From NCBI GenBank assembly GCA_021324675.1, contig JAJPIR010000117.1:1-32033 (forward strand): 32,033 bases of DNA. Direction: 5' to 3'. Under the pieces are notes generated by a model that was not told the DNA's origin, searched no databases, and saw only the letters and a list, made by a program, of their open reading frames with translations. Shown piece after piece: positions 1-8,002 of this stretch; positions within the stretch are counted from its first letter, which is position 1, and the number at the start of each line of letters is the position of its first letter. The stretch comes from Actinomycetota bacterium (GTDB taxonomy: Bacteria > Actinomycetota > Actinomycetes > Mycobacteriales > Pseudonocardiaceae). The position numbers and the translations under genes were made by a program.

Positions 1-65
1 CCACAACCGTCAGATCAACGGCTCGCCGGGCAATCGGTTCCCATCGAGCGGGTAACCGTGTCTGT

Positions 66-1544
66 TCAACGCCGCTGGACACTTAGCCTCCCCGCGGTGA
101 TTCCGATCAGCATGAACAGAAGGTCCCCGGTGCCCCGCAGCGTGAGGTGCGGATCGAGGACAGTGAGAATGAGCACGAACCACCAGCACACCCACAACGC
201 CGAAGCAGCGGCGCCAAGGGCGCTCTGTTGGTTTTCTGGCCGGTCCATGAGCTCGCGCGTGCGGCGCAGCACCACGACCGACAGCCAGACGAATGCGGCC
301 AGCAGCGGGATCCCGCCAACCCACAGCAGTTCGAGATAGCCGCTTTCCAGGTAGATGACGTCGCGCCATCTCTCGGGCGCCTCCAGCACCGAGTCCGGTG
401 AGACGCCCATCAGGACATTGATGAACCCAAACCGCGGCAGATAGAAGTTCGACAGGTTGTTCCAGCGTCCGATCCAGCTGCGCGGCACACCGAACTCACT
501 GAACCCCTGCAACCGGCCGATCAACGCAGGCGCACCGATGGCCAGCGCCACCGGCACCAACCACAGGAACCGCAGGGAACTGTGGCGCACCCCGCTGAAC
601 CGCCACAAGATCAGCGCTGCCGCCACCACGGCGGAGATCCAGGTGGAGAACTGCCCGGTGGCGAGCACACCTGCGCCGAGCACAAGTCCCAGACCTAGCC
701 GCTCCCAGCGTTCCAGCAAGCCCCGGATCCCGCAGCAAACGATCAAAGTCAGGCAGATGATGATGTAGTCGCCGGTGGCAATCGGCGAGGCCAGCGTGGT
801 CGTTCCTCGCTCAGCGAGTGCGGCCGAGTTGCTGTCCGGTACCCACACTGCTTGCAGCATCGAGACGACCGGGCCGAAGTGCAGAGTTTGCAGGATTGCG
901 ATCACCGCGACGACTGCGCCCGGCCAGACGATCAGCCGGAAGCACCGCACCAGCTGGCCATCGGTGCTGACGCTGAAACGCACCAGCAGGTAGATGGCGA
1001 CGAGCTTGCAGACCGGCAGCACCGCCGCAAGATCGGAGCTCGTCAGCGTCTGGCCACGCAACAACATCGACAGCAGCGGCCAAGCCGTCGAGGCCAGCAG
1101 GAAAATGCCCAGTGGTATATCGAGCTGATGTAGCTGCAGCGGTATCCGCTCGCCCCTGCACCACTGTAGGTAAGCACCCGTCAGCGCTCCGGCAAGCAGT
1201 ACCACCAGCAGCGCTTCGTTGGGCCGTACCAGCGGAATGAGATGCCCGCGGTCAATCCCTGCGATGAGCGGCAGGGTGCCGAGATAGGCATATGTCGCAA
1301 AGATCGGCCGGTAGGCGGCCGCAGCGAATATCCCGACCAGCGCCAGCACCCCGATCGCGGCCAGCGCGATGAGCGGGCCAGCGGCGACCGCGAGAATCCC
1401 GCCGACCACCGCGCAACCAGCAGCCCCCAACCCCAACCAGCGGCTCACCACCGGGCTTGGTGAATACCCGCCGGCAGCGGGAGCCGAGCCAGCCCCCCCA
1501 GGGGCGGGAGACGAATTAGAACCCGGCGGGAGGGTTTGTGTCAT
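66..1544 (-). CDS. O-antigen polymerase/ligase-like multi-pass membrane protein (Wzy/WaaL type)
   Basis: A 492-residue, strongly hydrophobic protein with about ten or more predicted membrane segments. A short Pro/Gly/Ser/Ala-rich cytoplasmic N-terminus comes first, and an extracytoplasmic loop sits around residues 330-400 (hydrophilic, with Trp/Arg/Glu). This layout is typical of bacterial polysaccharide polymerases and O-antigen ligases, which join lipid-linked repeat units outside the membrane. Sequence conservation in that family is low, so the call rests on topology plus context. The ATG overlaps the stop of the upstream flippase gene by four bases (ATGA), so the two are translationally coupled. 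It is the last gene of the operon visible here; the 65 bases beyond its stop contain nothing I can assign. Whether it polymerises or ligates cannot be decided. Confidence 0.75.
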   Translation of the reverse strand: MTQTLPPGSNSSPAPGGAGSAPAAGGYSPSPVVSRWLGLGAAGCAVVGGILAVAAGPLIALAAIGVLALVGIFAAAAYRPIFATYAYLGTLPLIAGIDRGHLIPLVRPNEALLVVLLAGALTGAYLQWCRGERIPLQLHQLDIPLGIFLLASTAWPLLSMLLRGQTLTSSDLAAVLPVCKLVAIYLLVRFSVSTDGQLVRCFRLIVWPGAVVAVIAILQTLHFGPVVSMLQAVWVPDSNSAALAERGTTTLASPIATGDYIIICLTLIVCCGIRGLLERWERLGLGLVLGAGVLATGQFSTWISAVVAAALILWRFSGVRHSSLRFLWLVPVALAIGAPALIGRLQGFSEFGVPRSWIGRWNNLSNFYLPRFGFINVLMGVSPDSVLEAPERWRDVIYLESGYLELLWVGGIPLLAAFVWLSVVVLRRTRELMDRPENQQSALGAAASALWVCWWFVLILTVLDPHLTLRGTGDLLFMLIGITAGRLSVQRR

Positions 1545-3190
1545 GACCCACCACCTATCCGTCGCACCGCGACACGCAGCACCAAGACATAGACCCCGAG
1601 CGCAACCACGCCACCCAGGCCGAGAATTGCGAGATCGACGAGCTGATCTCCGTGATCACTTTGTTGGATCCACCACATCGTGGCAGCCACCGGAAGCAGC
1701 GCGACCGTGGCGACCAGCGCAGCAATCAGCCCGCGGACGTCCACAAACCGTTCCGGATGGATCGCGCGCCGCACCCGGCTCAGCACCGTCCCGGCAGCGG
1801 CCAGCTCACCGGCCAGGATGGCCGTGACCAACCAGACCAGACGCGTTGAGTCAGTAGGCAGCAACAATGCCGCGCCCGCGGCCACGACGATCACGCCGAA
1901 GGCCACCTCGCTGGCACGCCTCGGTATGAGATCGTCGAGCCGGGCAAATAGCGCCCGGCGGCCGATGTCATGCACCCCACCGACCAGTTGGGCCACCGCC
2001 ACCACCGCCAGGCAGGCAGCAAGAGGCCCGATCAGGTCCGCATGCCTCAGCTCGCCGTTGGCCAGCAGGTTTGCGGTTGGTCCGGACAGCACCGTGAGCA
2101 ACACCAGCAGCGGCAGGCTGGCAATCACCGCATAGGACAGGCCCTGCCGCCACCCCGAAGCAAAGGTGGCACCATCCTCGCGGTGTGCGGCGTCAGCCAG
2201 CCCGGGCAGAGCCGCCATCGACACCGCCCGGGCACTGACATAGGACAGCGCGAAGAACACCGAATAGGACAGCTGCACCACGAAGGTGCCGCCCGGGACC
2301 GTGCCGGCCAGTGCAAGAAGTACGTACATCGCTGCGGTCGGCCAAGCGGCCACCCCCACCGAGCGCACCAACCTGCGGGTCATCTCGCGGGTCTCCGGGT
2401 CATGCCGCCAGCGCATCGACGGCCAGCTCAGCAACCCCACCCGCGCGGTGCCCACCAGTTGAAGCGCCGCATGCAATGCGACCGCCACGGTGCTGCCCAG
2501 GCCAAGCGTCAGCACCAGCCCGACCGATACCTTGGTGAACTCCAGTCCGCTCCCGTAGTACCAACCGGCGAAGAGCACCGTCAGGATCAGGACACCGTTT
2601 TCCACCACCTGCGCGCCCGCCGCCAGCGCGAAGCGACCGCGCGCCTGCTGGGCGGCCATGCCCAGGTGCAGCAGGATGTACAACGGAACCTGCGGCGCGA
2701 CGAGCAAGATCAATAAGGTGGTGATCCACAGCCCTCGATCGTGTGTAGCCGCGTCCGGGATCCCGAAGGTGAGCGTCCAGGCAACCGCTGGCGACAGGAT
2801 CAACAACAACCCGACCACTGCAGCCGAGATGGCCAGCAGCCATCCCGTCACCTGGCCCAGCAGCTCCCGGCCCCGGGCCACGCCGCCAGCACCGACGGCG
2901 TGGACCAGTCCGGGGACCACCACCATTCCCAGTACCGGCCCGGCGATCATCGTGAACACCATGTTCGGTACGACGTAGCCAGTCTGGAAGGCGTTGGCGA
3001 AGAAGGTCGGCCCCAGCACCGCCCCGATTACGACCACGCGTAGCAACCCCGTCACCCTGCTGACCAGCGTCCAGCCGGCAACAGTGGCCGAGTTCCGAGC
3101 CGTAGCGGTCGGAGCCCTGAGGTCGTCGAGCGCTGTCACTGTGGGGGCGGCCACGACCGGGGCCTCACGGCCTCGTCCGGCGCCGGACAC
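1541..3190 (-). CDS. MurJ/MVIN-family lipid-linked oligosaccharide flippase (Wzx-like)
   Basis: A 549-residue protein with roughly fourteen membrane segments. After a short hydrophilic leader it has the MVIN-family N-terminal signature: residues about 30-75 read NSATVAGWTLVSRVTGLLRV and continue with a G-P-x-F-x-x-A-F-x-x-x-Y-x-x-P-N pattern. MurJ-family proteins move undecaprenyl-linked precursors across the membrane. Because it lies between Wzz-like and Wzy-like genes, I infer that it exports the repeat unit of this operon rather than lipid II, though a MurJ role cannot be excluded. The GTG at 3190 overlaps the Wzz-like gene by 26 bases; later GTG codons (for example before VAAPTVTAL) are alternative starts. 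It is coupled to the downstream polymerase by an ATGA overlap. Confidence 0.85.
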   Translation of the reverse strand: MSGAGRGREAPVVAAPTVTALDDLRAPTATARNSATVAGWTLVSRVTGLLRVVVIGAVLGPTFFANAFQTGYVVPNMVFTMIAGPVLGMVVVPGLVHAVGAGGVARGRELLGQVTGWLLAISAAVVGLLLILSPAVAWTLTFGIPDAATHDRGLWITTLLILLVAPQVPLYILLHLGMAAQQARGRFALAAGAQVVENGVLILTVLFAGWYYGSGLEFTKVSVGLVLTLGLGSTVAVALHAALQLVGTARVGLLSWPSMRWRHDPETREMTRRLVRSVGVAAWPTAAMYVLLALAGTVPGGTFVVQLSYSVFFALSYVSARAVSMAALPGLADAAHREDGATFASGWRQGLSYAVIASLPLLVLLTVLSGPTANLLANGELRHADLIGPLAACLAVVAVAQLVGGVHDIGRRALFARLDDLIPRRASEVAFGVIVVAAGAALLLPTDSTRLVWLVTAILAGELAAAGTVLSRVRRAIHPERFVDVRGLIAALVATVALLPVAATMWWIQQSDHGDQLVDLAILGLGGVVALGVYVLVLRVAVRRIGGGS

Positions 3191-4085
3191 TCATTGCCAC
3201 CACCACGCCGGCCACGATCATGCCGACCAGGGCGCCGGTGCCGGCAGCGATCAGCGGTTGCGGGAACACCGGATCGGGCAACGAGTATGGCGGCGTGAGC
3301 AGCTGCGCATCGGGCCCGGTCTGACCGGTGAGATTCAGCTCATCGATGCGGGCCTGGATCGCCTTCTCGCGGTCCAAGGATGCAGTCAGCTGCGCTCGGG
3401 CGTCGTTGAGCGCGGCTTGGGTAGCGGTTCCAGCCGTGACCGCGGTGGTCAGCTGCTGCACCCGCGTTTGGAGCTGCGCGGTGTTCTGCTTGGCGTCGGC
3501 AAGCTGGGTGTCAAGGTTGCGAGACACTCCCGTGGGCTGCCCGATCAACGTCATGTAGCCGTCCATCACCGATTGCAGCGTCTGCAACGCGGCCAGCTTC
3601 GTCGGGCCGTCGGCTTCGACTTCGATGACGTTGCTGTTATCCAGGACCTGCACGGTGACGGTCTTGTCCAGGTCCTTGAACTGGCGGCCTTCCTTCGTCG
3701 CCACCGGCCCGAGCACGGCCCGACTCTTGAGGTAAACCAGCTGTGTGGACAGGTCTCGACCCTGCTTGAGGGGATCCCCACTTTGCTGCTCCTGCCCGAC
3801 GGCGTAGAGCACCTCTGCGCGGGCGCCGTAGGTCTTCGGCAGAACCAGCGCCGCGGCGAGTCCGGCAGCGGTGCCCAGCAGGACGATCGTCAACGCCAGC
3901 AGCACCAGCCGCGTCGTTACCGGGCCCCCACCGGGCTCTTCAGCGGGGACGTCGAACTGGCTCCCTGAACGCTGCGGTGGCACGTCACCGATCTCCGACG
4001 TCTTCTGCAGTTGATCTTTGGGGTCCATCGAACGTCCGTTCGACTCACTACCCCCATACTGGAAGACCTTGGACATGTCCGTCAC
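3165..4085 (-). CDS. Wzz-like polysaccharide chain-length determinant
   Basis: A 306-residue protein with the layout of the Wzz/polysaccharide co-polymerase family. It has a hydrophilic N-terminus (1-55), a first membrane helix (about 58-82), a periplasmic-type domain rich in Leu, Gln and Ala with coiled-coil character (about 165-240), and a second helix (about 275-297) ending in an Arg-rich tail. No fused or adjacent tyrosine kinase domain is visible. Such proteins set the polymer length made by Wzy-type polymerases, which fits the neighbours. The GTG start overlaps the stop of the aminotransferase gene by four bases (GTGA); an ATG nine bases further in (4076) is an alternative. A second, unrelated-looking Wzz-like protein is encoded in the island at 17407-18111. 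Confidence 0.8.
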   Translation of the reverse strand: MTDMSKVFQYGGSESNGRSMDPKDQLQKTSEIGDVPPQRSGSQFDVPAEEPGGGPVTTRLVLLALTIVLLGTAAGLAAALVLPKTYGARAEVLYAVGQEQQSGDPLKQGRDLSTQLVYLKSRAVLGPVATKEGRQFKDLDKTVTVQVLDNSNVIEVEADGPTKLAALQTLQSVMDGYMTLIGQPTGVSRNLDTQLADAKQNTAQLQTRVQQLTTAVTAGTATQAALNDARAQLTASLDREKAIQARIDELNLTGQTGPDAQLLTPPYSLPDPVFPQPLIAAGTGALVGMIVAGVVVAMSVRRRTRP

Positions 4086-5215
4086 AGCACACCTCCGAGC
4101 ACATCGCAGACCCGCGCAACCTGCTCAACGCTCAGGGTCGGGGACATGGGAAGGGACAAAATCCGGCTGGCCGCGCGTTCGGCGACCGGTAGTTTCTCGC
4201 TGGCCGCCAGCGACTGGTGCAATGCCGCCAGGGCAGGCTGCTCGTGGCACGGGATCGGGTAGTGCACGCCCCATCCGATGCCGGCCGCGCTGAGCGCGGC
4301 GCTGGCTGCCGCCCGATCGTCGACCTCGATGACCGCCAGGTGGTACACGGGTTGGGCGCCGGCTTGCACCGACACCGGTCGGCAACTCGCCGGCAACATC
4401 TCGCGGTAGGCCGCCATCGCCGAGGCGCGCCGTGCGTTGCCGGCGTCCAGCCTCGGCAGTTTGGCCGACAGCAGTGCTGCTTGCAGCGTGTCCAGCCGGC
4501 TGTTGCGGCCTGACAGGTCATGGCGGTAACGGTCTGCGGCACAGCGCCCGTGGTTGGCCATGCTGCGGATTGTCTCGGCCAGAGCAAGATCGCTGGTGAC
4601 CACCGCGCCCCCGTCACCCAGGGCGCCGAGGTTCTTGCCGGGGTAGAAGCTGAACCCGGCCGCGATGCCCACACTGCCCGCGGTGACGCCGTTGTGGCGG
4701 GCACCGTGGGCCTGCGCGGCGTCCTCGATGAGCGCCAGCCCGTGCGCCGCGGCGATAGCCGAGATCGGCTCCGGATCAACCATCTGACCGTAGAGGTGCA
4801 CGGGGATGATCGCTGCGGTCGAGCTGTTGACGGCGGCTTGCGCAGCTGCGGGATCGATCAGCAGGGTGTCGGCACAGACATCGACGAACCTGGGCCGGGC
4901 ACCGGTGGCGCACACCGCTTCCGCCGTCGCGATGAAGGTGTTCGTTGGGATGATCACCTCGTCGCCGGTCCCGATTCCTAGACCGCGCAGGATCAGTTCC
5001 AGAGCGTCGGTTCCATTGGCCACCCCGATGCAGGCCTTCGTTCCGCAGTAGGCCGCGAATTCGCGCTCAAAGCGCTCGACTTCGGGACCGCCAACGAAAT
5101 GACCGTGGTCCAGCACGGACTTCCAAGCCAGGTCGAACTCCTCGCGCAACCCGTTGTTCACGCCCTGGAGATCCAGGAAGGGAACAGAGGTAGGGGCGCT
5201 GTCCCGGGTGGTCAT
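4082..5215 (-). CDS. DegT/DnrJ/EryC1/StrS-family PLP-dependent sugar aminotransferase
   Basis: A 377-residue protein, the usual length for this family of sugar-nucleotide aminotransferases. Visible family features are PFLDL near the N-terminus, GVANGTDALEL (64-74), the PLP-contacting EDAAQAHGA with Asp165, and the Schiff-base lysine Lys194 in SFYPGKNLGALGDGGA. Such enzymes transfer an amino group from glutamate or glutamine to a keto sugar nucleotide. The upstream gene encodes a Gfo/Idh dehydrogenase, so the pair resembles WlbA/WbpB plus WlbC/WbpE, which together turn UDP-GlcNAcA into its 3-amino derivative; the exact substrate is inference. The reading frame is open further upstream to 5377, but I choose the ATG at 5215 because it makes an ATGA overlap with the dehydrogenase gene and gives a normal N-terminus. 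Confidence 0.9.
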   Translation of the reverse strand: MTTRDSAPTSVPFLDLQGVNNGLREEFDLAWKSVLDHGHFVGGPEVERFEREFAAYCGTKACIGVANGTDALELILRGLGIGTGDEVIIPTNTFIATAEAVCATGARPRFVDVCADTLLIDPAAAQAAVNSSTAAIIPVHLYGQMVDPEPISAIAAAHGLALIEDAAQAHGARHNGVTAGSVGIAAGFSFYPGKNLGALGDGGAVVTSDLALAETIRSMANHGRCAADRYRHDLSGRNSRLDTLQAALLSAKLPRLDAGNARRASAMAAYREMLPASCRPVSVQAGAQPVYHLAVIEVDDRAAASAALSAAGIGWGVHYPIPCHEQPALAALHQSLAASEKLPVAERAASRILSLPMSPTLSVEQVARVCDVLGGVL

Positions 5216-6348
5216 GACGCCACCTCGCGGATGCGCTCTGCACCGGCAGGGTCGATGCTGCCGGCAACGAATGCCGGGCGCCCGGTGGCTTCCGCAACGT
5301 CGGTGGCGGCCAAGACTCGAACGATGTCGAGGCCGCGCTCGCCTGAAGTGTTCGGCTTGGCTCCGGTACGGATGCATTCGATGAAGTGGCTGTCTTGTAC
5401 CAGCAGCGGCTCATTGAACTGGATGAATGGCGAAACGATATCGCCGGTGCGGTAGGAAACCGGCATGGCGTGCGATTCGCCGTGGTCATCGGGATCAGCC
5501 GGGTCGACACCGATATCGTATACGCGGATACGCTCATTGTCAGACATATCGTCGTAGACTGCCATTTTGCGGTCCCCGACAACCGTAACTCTGCGAACCT
5601 TGCACGGATCAAGCCAACTCACATGCACAAACGCGTGGGTGGCGGCTTTCTCGAAGTCCAAGCGAAGGTAAGCCACGTCAGCGTGACGGTTTCCGACATG
5701 CCGTTTGGCCCATACCCAGGTCGTCCGGGGAACCTCGTCGAGCAGGAACGAGGCGATCGAGATGTCGTGCGGAGCGAGGTCCCAGATGACATTGCAGTCA
5801 CGCTGGTACTTACCCAGGCTCAGCCGGGCGGCATCGATGTAGAGGATGCGGCCGAGCTCACCAGAGTCGATGAGTTCCTTGAGCTTCCACACCGCTGCGT
5901 TGTATTCGAAGGTGTGACCGGCCATCAGGTGCACGCCATTGGCTGCCGCCGCATCCACCATCGCTTGGGCATCCTCGACGGTCGTGGCCAGCGGCTTTTC
6001 CACCAGCGCGTGCCGCCCGTTTCGTAGTGCTTGCAGCGCGACCGGAGCATGCGCGGATGGCGGAGTCGCGACCACAACAGCGTCGACTCGTCCGAGCACC
6101 TCATCAAGCTGACGTGCTGCCTCCGCGGCTGGATACGCTCTCTGCGCCTCTGCAATCCGCTCGGCATCCTGGTCGACAATGGTGACCTGGACACCCGGCA
6201 TGCTGCTGAGTACGCGCATGTGCTTTGAACCCCAGTAGCCGTAGCCCACTACTGCCACGCGGACGTCGGGATCGAAGGTCGTGAGGTTCCCGGATTCACG
6301 GCGCGCGGAGCTTGCTGCTGGTTGGGTGGTAGTTGCAACGAACTTCAT
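5212..6348 (-). CDS. Gfo/Idh/MocA-family sugar-nucleotide dehydrogenase (WlbA/WbpB-like)
   Basis: A 378-residue NAD(P)-dependent oxidoreductase. The Rossmann dinucleotide site is VAVVGYGYWGSKH (about residues 31-43). The family hallmark E-K-P lies in ALVEKPLA, and the catalytic region contains WDLAPHDI with Asp and His. The first 28 residues are a hydrophilic extension. In this family the EKP lysine and the downstream D/H residues take part in hydride transfer at a sugar carbon. Being directly coupled to a DegT aminotransferase, it most likely oxidises the sugar position that is then aminated. It is the first gene of the polysaccharide operon; a 338-base spacer with no gene lies upstream and should hold the promoter. 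No strong Shine-Dalgarno sequence is seen before the ATG, only a G-rich stretch. Confidence 0.88.
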   Translation of the reverse strand: MKFVATTTQPAASSARRESGNLTTFDPDVRVAVVGYGYWGSKHMRVLSSMPGVQVTIVDQDAERIAEAQRAYPAAEAARQLDEVLGRVDAVVVATPPSAHAPVALQALRNGRHALVEKPLATTVEDAQAMVDAAAANGVHLMAGHTFEYNAAVWKLKELIDSGELGRILYIDAARLSLGKYQRDCNVIWDLAPHDISIASFLLDEVPRTTWVWAKRHVGNRHADVAYLRLDFEKAATHAFVHVSWLDPCKVRRVTVVGDRKMAVYDDMSDNERIRVYDIGVDPADPDDHGESHAMPVSYRTGDIVSPFIQFNEPLLVQDSHFIECIRTGAKPNTSGERGLDIVRVLAATDVAEATGRPAFVAGSIDPAGAERIREVAS

Positions 6349-6686
6349 CGAGACGGGCCCCCTGCCGTCACTCGAGATGTCTTACGACAACTGACAGTAG
6401 CGAAACACACACAGAGAGCGAGCACCTCCAGCTGACCCTAGACGGCCGACTGCGAGCCGTACTCACCCTCTCGAACAGTGGGTTCGCCCCTCCCCACAGT
6501 GCGTATATCTATTGCCCACTGCCTGTCGTTACTTGGTAACTGTAACACCGGGCTCTTTCACCCGAAGGGAGCAAGTCGATACCGCAGCGTATTGGACACT
6601 CTATGTCATCGTCCGATTACGCAGCGGAGTAACTAGTGCTCCCCGACCGCCATGTAGCGGGAGGCAAACGAAGCACGATAATCAGC
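6349..6686. promoter_or_regulatory. Leader/promoter region of the polysaccharide operon
   Basis: There is no gene in this 338-base spacer between the desaturase stop and the dehydrogenase start, both on the minus strand. It is visibly less GC-rich than its neighbours. It contains a perfect 5-bp inverted repeat with a 3-base centre, GTTAC-TTG-GTAAC (6528-6540), followed by another TGTAAC, and a wider repeat CAGTGGG (6476-6482) / CCCACTG (6515-6521). These could be operator or RNA structures. I could not pick out a convincing -35/-10 pair. Confidence 0.4.
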
Positions 6687-7631
6687 TCATGCCCGCGCCG
6701 CGATCTTGGCCAGCCGTTGCGGCGTAGGCCAGCGCACATTCCATACCCAGCCGAGCTTCTCGAAGATCCAGATCACCCGGGCCGAGATGTCGATCTGCCC
6801 CGGGAGCACACCATGCCGTGCCGATGTCGGGTCGGCGTGGTGCAGGTTGTGCCAGGATTCCCCGCCGGACAGGATCGCCATCGGCCAGAAGTTCGCAGCC
6901 TTGTCGCGTGACTTGAACGGTCGATCACCGATCATGTGGCAGATCGAGTTCACCGCCCAGGTGACGTGATGCAAGAACGACACCCGCACGAATCCGGCCC
7001 AGAACAAGCCTGTCAGCACCGCCCACCAGGACCAGGTCACCAACCCGCCGATGATTCCAGGCAACACCAGCCAGATTGTCGTCCACAGCCAGAACAGCTT
7101 GCTGACGCGCACCATCGTCTTGTCCGCCAGCAAGTCGGGGACGAACCGGCGCGGGTTGGTGAGGTCACGGTTGAACAGCCAGCCCATATGGGCATGCCAG
7201 AATCCCTTGGCCAGCGCAAGGGGCGAAGTGCCGAACAACCACGGCGAATGCGGGTCGCCCTCCTTGTCGGAGAATGCGTGATGGCGCCGGTGATCGGCCA
7301 CCCAGTGCAGCAGCGGACCCTGCATTGCGGTGCTACCCAACACTGCCAGGCTGACCCGCAACCACCGCTTGGCCTTGAACGCACCGTGGGTGAAGTAACG
7401 GTGGTAACCGACGGTCACCCCAAGCAGGCTGACGGTGTAAGTGATCATGAACAATACGACGTCCACCCAGCTAAGGCCCCATCCCCAGGCAATGGGCACC
7501 GCCACCAGCAGGGCCAGCATGGGCGCAATGACGAAGATGTAAACCAGAAGGTGGGGGCCAAACGCGCGTCGACCGGACACGATCGGTTCTGGCTGCGAAC
7601 GCTGCTGGTCGGTTTGGGCGCTGCGCGTCAT
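6687..7631 (-). CDS. Membrane acyl-CoA desaturase (delta-9 type, DesA3-like)
   Basis: A 314-residue integral-membrane di-iron desaturase. The three histidine clusters are all present: HRYFTH (H-x4-H) after the second hydrophobic segment, HRRHH (H-x2-H-H), and HNLHH near the C-terminus. Hydrophobic pairs of helices lie before the first and between the second and third clusters. These enzymes introduce a cis double bond into acyl-CoA, typically stearoyl to oleoyl, using O2 and a reductase partner, which is not encoded here. The frame is open to 7673, but I choose the ATG at 7631 because a GAGGAG sits nine bases ahead of it. The gene stands alone, and a palindrome at 7735-7747 upstream may be a regulator site. 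Confidence 0.92.
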   Translation of the reverse strand: MTRSAQTDQQRSQPEPIVSGRRAFGPHLLVYIFVIAPMLALLVAVPIAWGWGLSWVDVVLFMITYTVSLLGVTVGYHRYFTHGAFKAKRWLRVSLAVLGSTAMQGPLLHWVADHRRHHAFSDKEGDPHSPWLFGTSPLALAKGFWHAHMGWLFNRDLTNPRRFVPDLLADKTMVRVSKLFWLWTTIWLVLPGIIGGLVTWSWWAVLTGLFWAGFVRVSFLHHVTWAVNSICHMIGDRPFKSRDKAANFWPMAILSGGESWHNLHHADPTSARHGVLPGQIDISARVIWIFEKLGWVWNVRWPTPQRLAKIAARA

Positions 7632-7734
7632 CAGCCGGTGCTCCTCAAGTCGGCAGACGCGGCCAGTTGCCACGCCGCAGGGGTGCCAACATGCACACCA
7701 GCAGCAGAACCACAGGTGGCGCTCGTGGCATAAC

Positions 7735-7747
7735 TAGGGCAACCCTA
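7735..7747. promoter_or_regulatory. Palindrome upstream of the desaturase gene, possible operator
   Basis: A perfect inverted repeat TAGGG-CAA-CCCTA lies about 104 bases ahead of the desaturase start, in an AT-richer patch. Fatty-acid desaturase genes are commonly controlled by TetR- or GntR-type repressors binding such palindromes; that link is inference. A longer inverted repeat, CGACACGC (7771-7778) / GCGTGTCG (7791-7798), follows between this site and the tRNA gene. Confidence 0.35.
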
Positions 7748-7815
7748 AATTATCGACCCGATGCCCGTCACGACACGCCACGCTAGTGGTGCGTGTCGCG
7801 CGTGTCATCACGTCC

Positions 7816-7883
7816 GGTCTGGGAGGCTGCGCAGACCGCCCGCAACGGGCGTGCCACCATGTACAAGCGGGCCTGCGCCCGCT
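7816..7883 (+). other. Three consecutive hairpins just upstream of tRNA-Gln
   Basis: Three perfect inverted repeats follow one another: GGTCTG (7816-7821) with CAGACC (7832-7837), GCCCG-CAA-CGGGC (7838-7850), and AGCGGGC-CTGC-GCCCGCT (7866-7883). The last ends two bases before the mature tRNA. They could form a structured pre-tRNA leader or a terminator for transcription entering from the left. No poly-T follows. Confidence 0.4.
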
Positions 7884-7885
7884 CT

Positions 7886-7956
7886 TCCGCCGTAGTGTAA
7901 AGGCAGCACCTCGGATTTTGGTTCCGATAGTCCAGGTTCGAATCCTGGCGGCGGAG
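7886..7956 (+). tRNA. tRNA-Gln (anticodon TTG)
   Basis: All parts of a cloverleaf are readable. The acceptor stem TCCGCCG (7886-7892) pairs with CGGCGGA (7949-7955), and the discriminator is G. The D-stem is GTG/CAC, and the anticodon stem TCGGA/TCCGA carries a TTTTGGT loop with anticodon TTG. The T-arm CCAGG-TTCGAAT-CCTGG is perfect. CCA is not encoded. In related actinobacteria a tRNA-Gln gene lies close upstream of glmU; here about 11 kb of accessory DNA separates them, and an integrase remnant follows directly, so the tRNA 3' end is a likely former attachment site. Confidence 0.97.
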
Positions 7957-7967
7957 CAGCTGCTCAG

Positions 7968-7992
7968 GGGGCGGTGCAGAGATCACCGCCCC
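7968..7992 (+). terminator. Stem-loop terminator after tRNA-Gln
   Basis: A perfect 9-bp stem, GGGGCGGTG (7968-7976) with CACCGCCCC (7984-7992), has a seven-base loop and starts twelve bases after the tRNA. No T-run follows, which is usual for actinobacterial terminators. Confidence 0.65.
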
Positions 7993-8002
7993 GGCTCTGA
8001 CA

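Noticed and set aside
10-369. Minus-strand frame at the left edge as next operon gene
   Set aside because: Arg/Pro/His-rich sequence inside the polymerase gene in another frame; a shadow.
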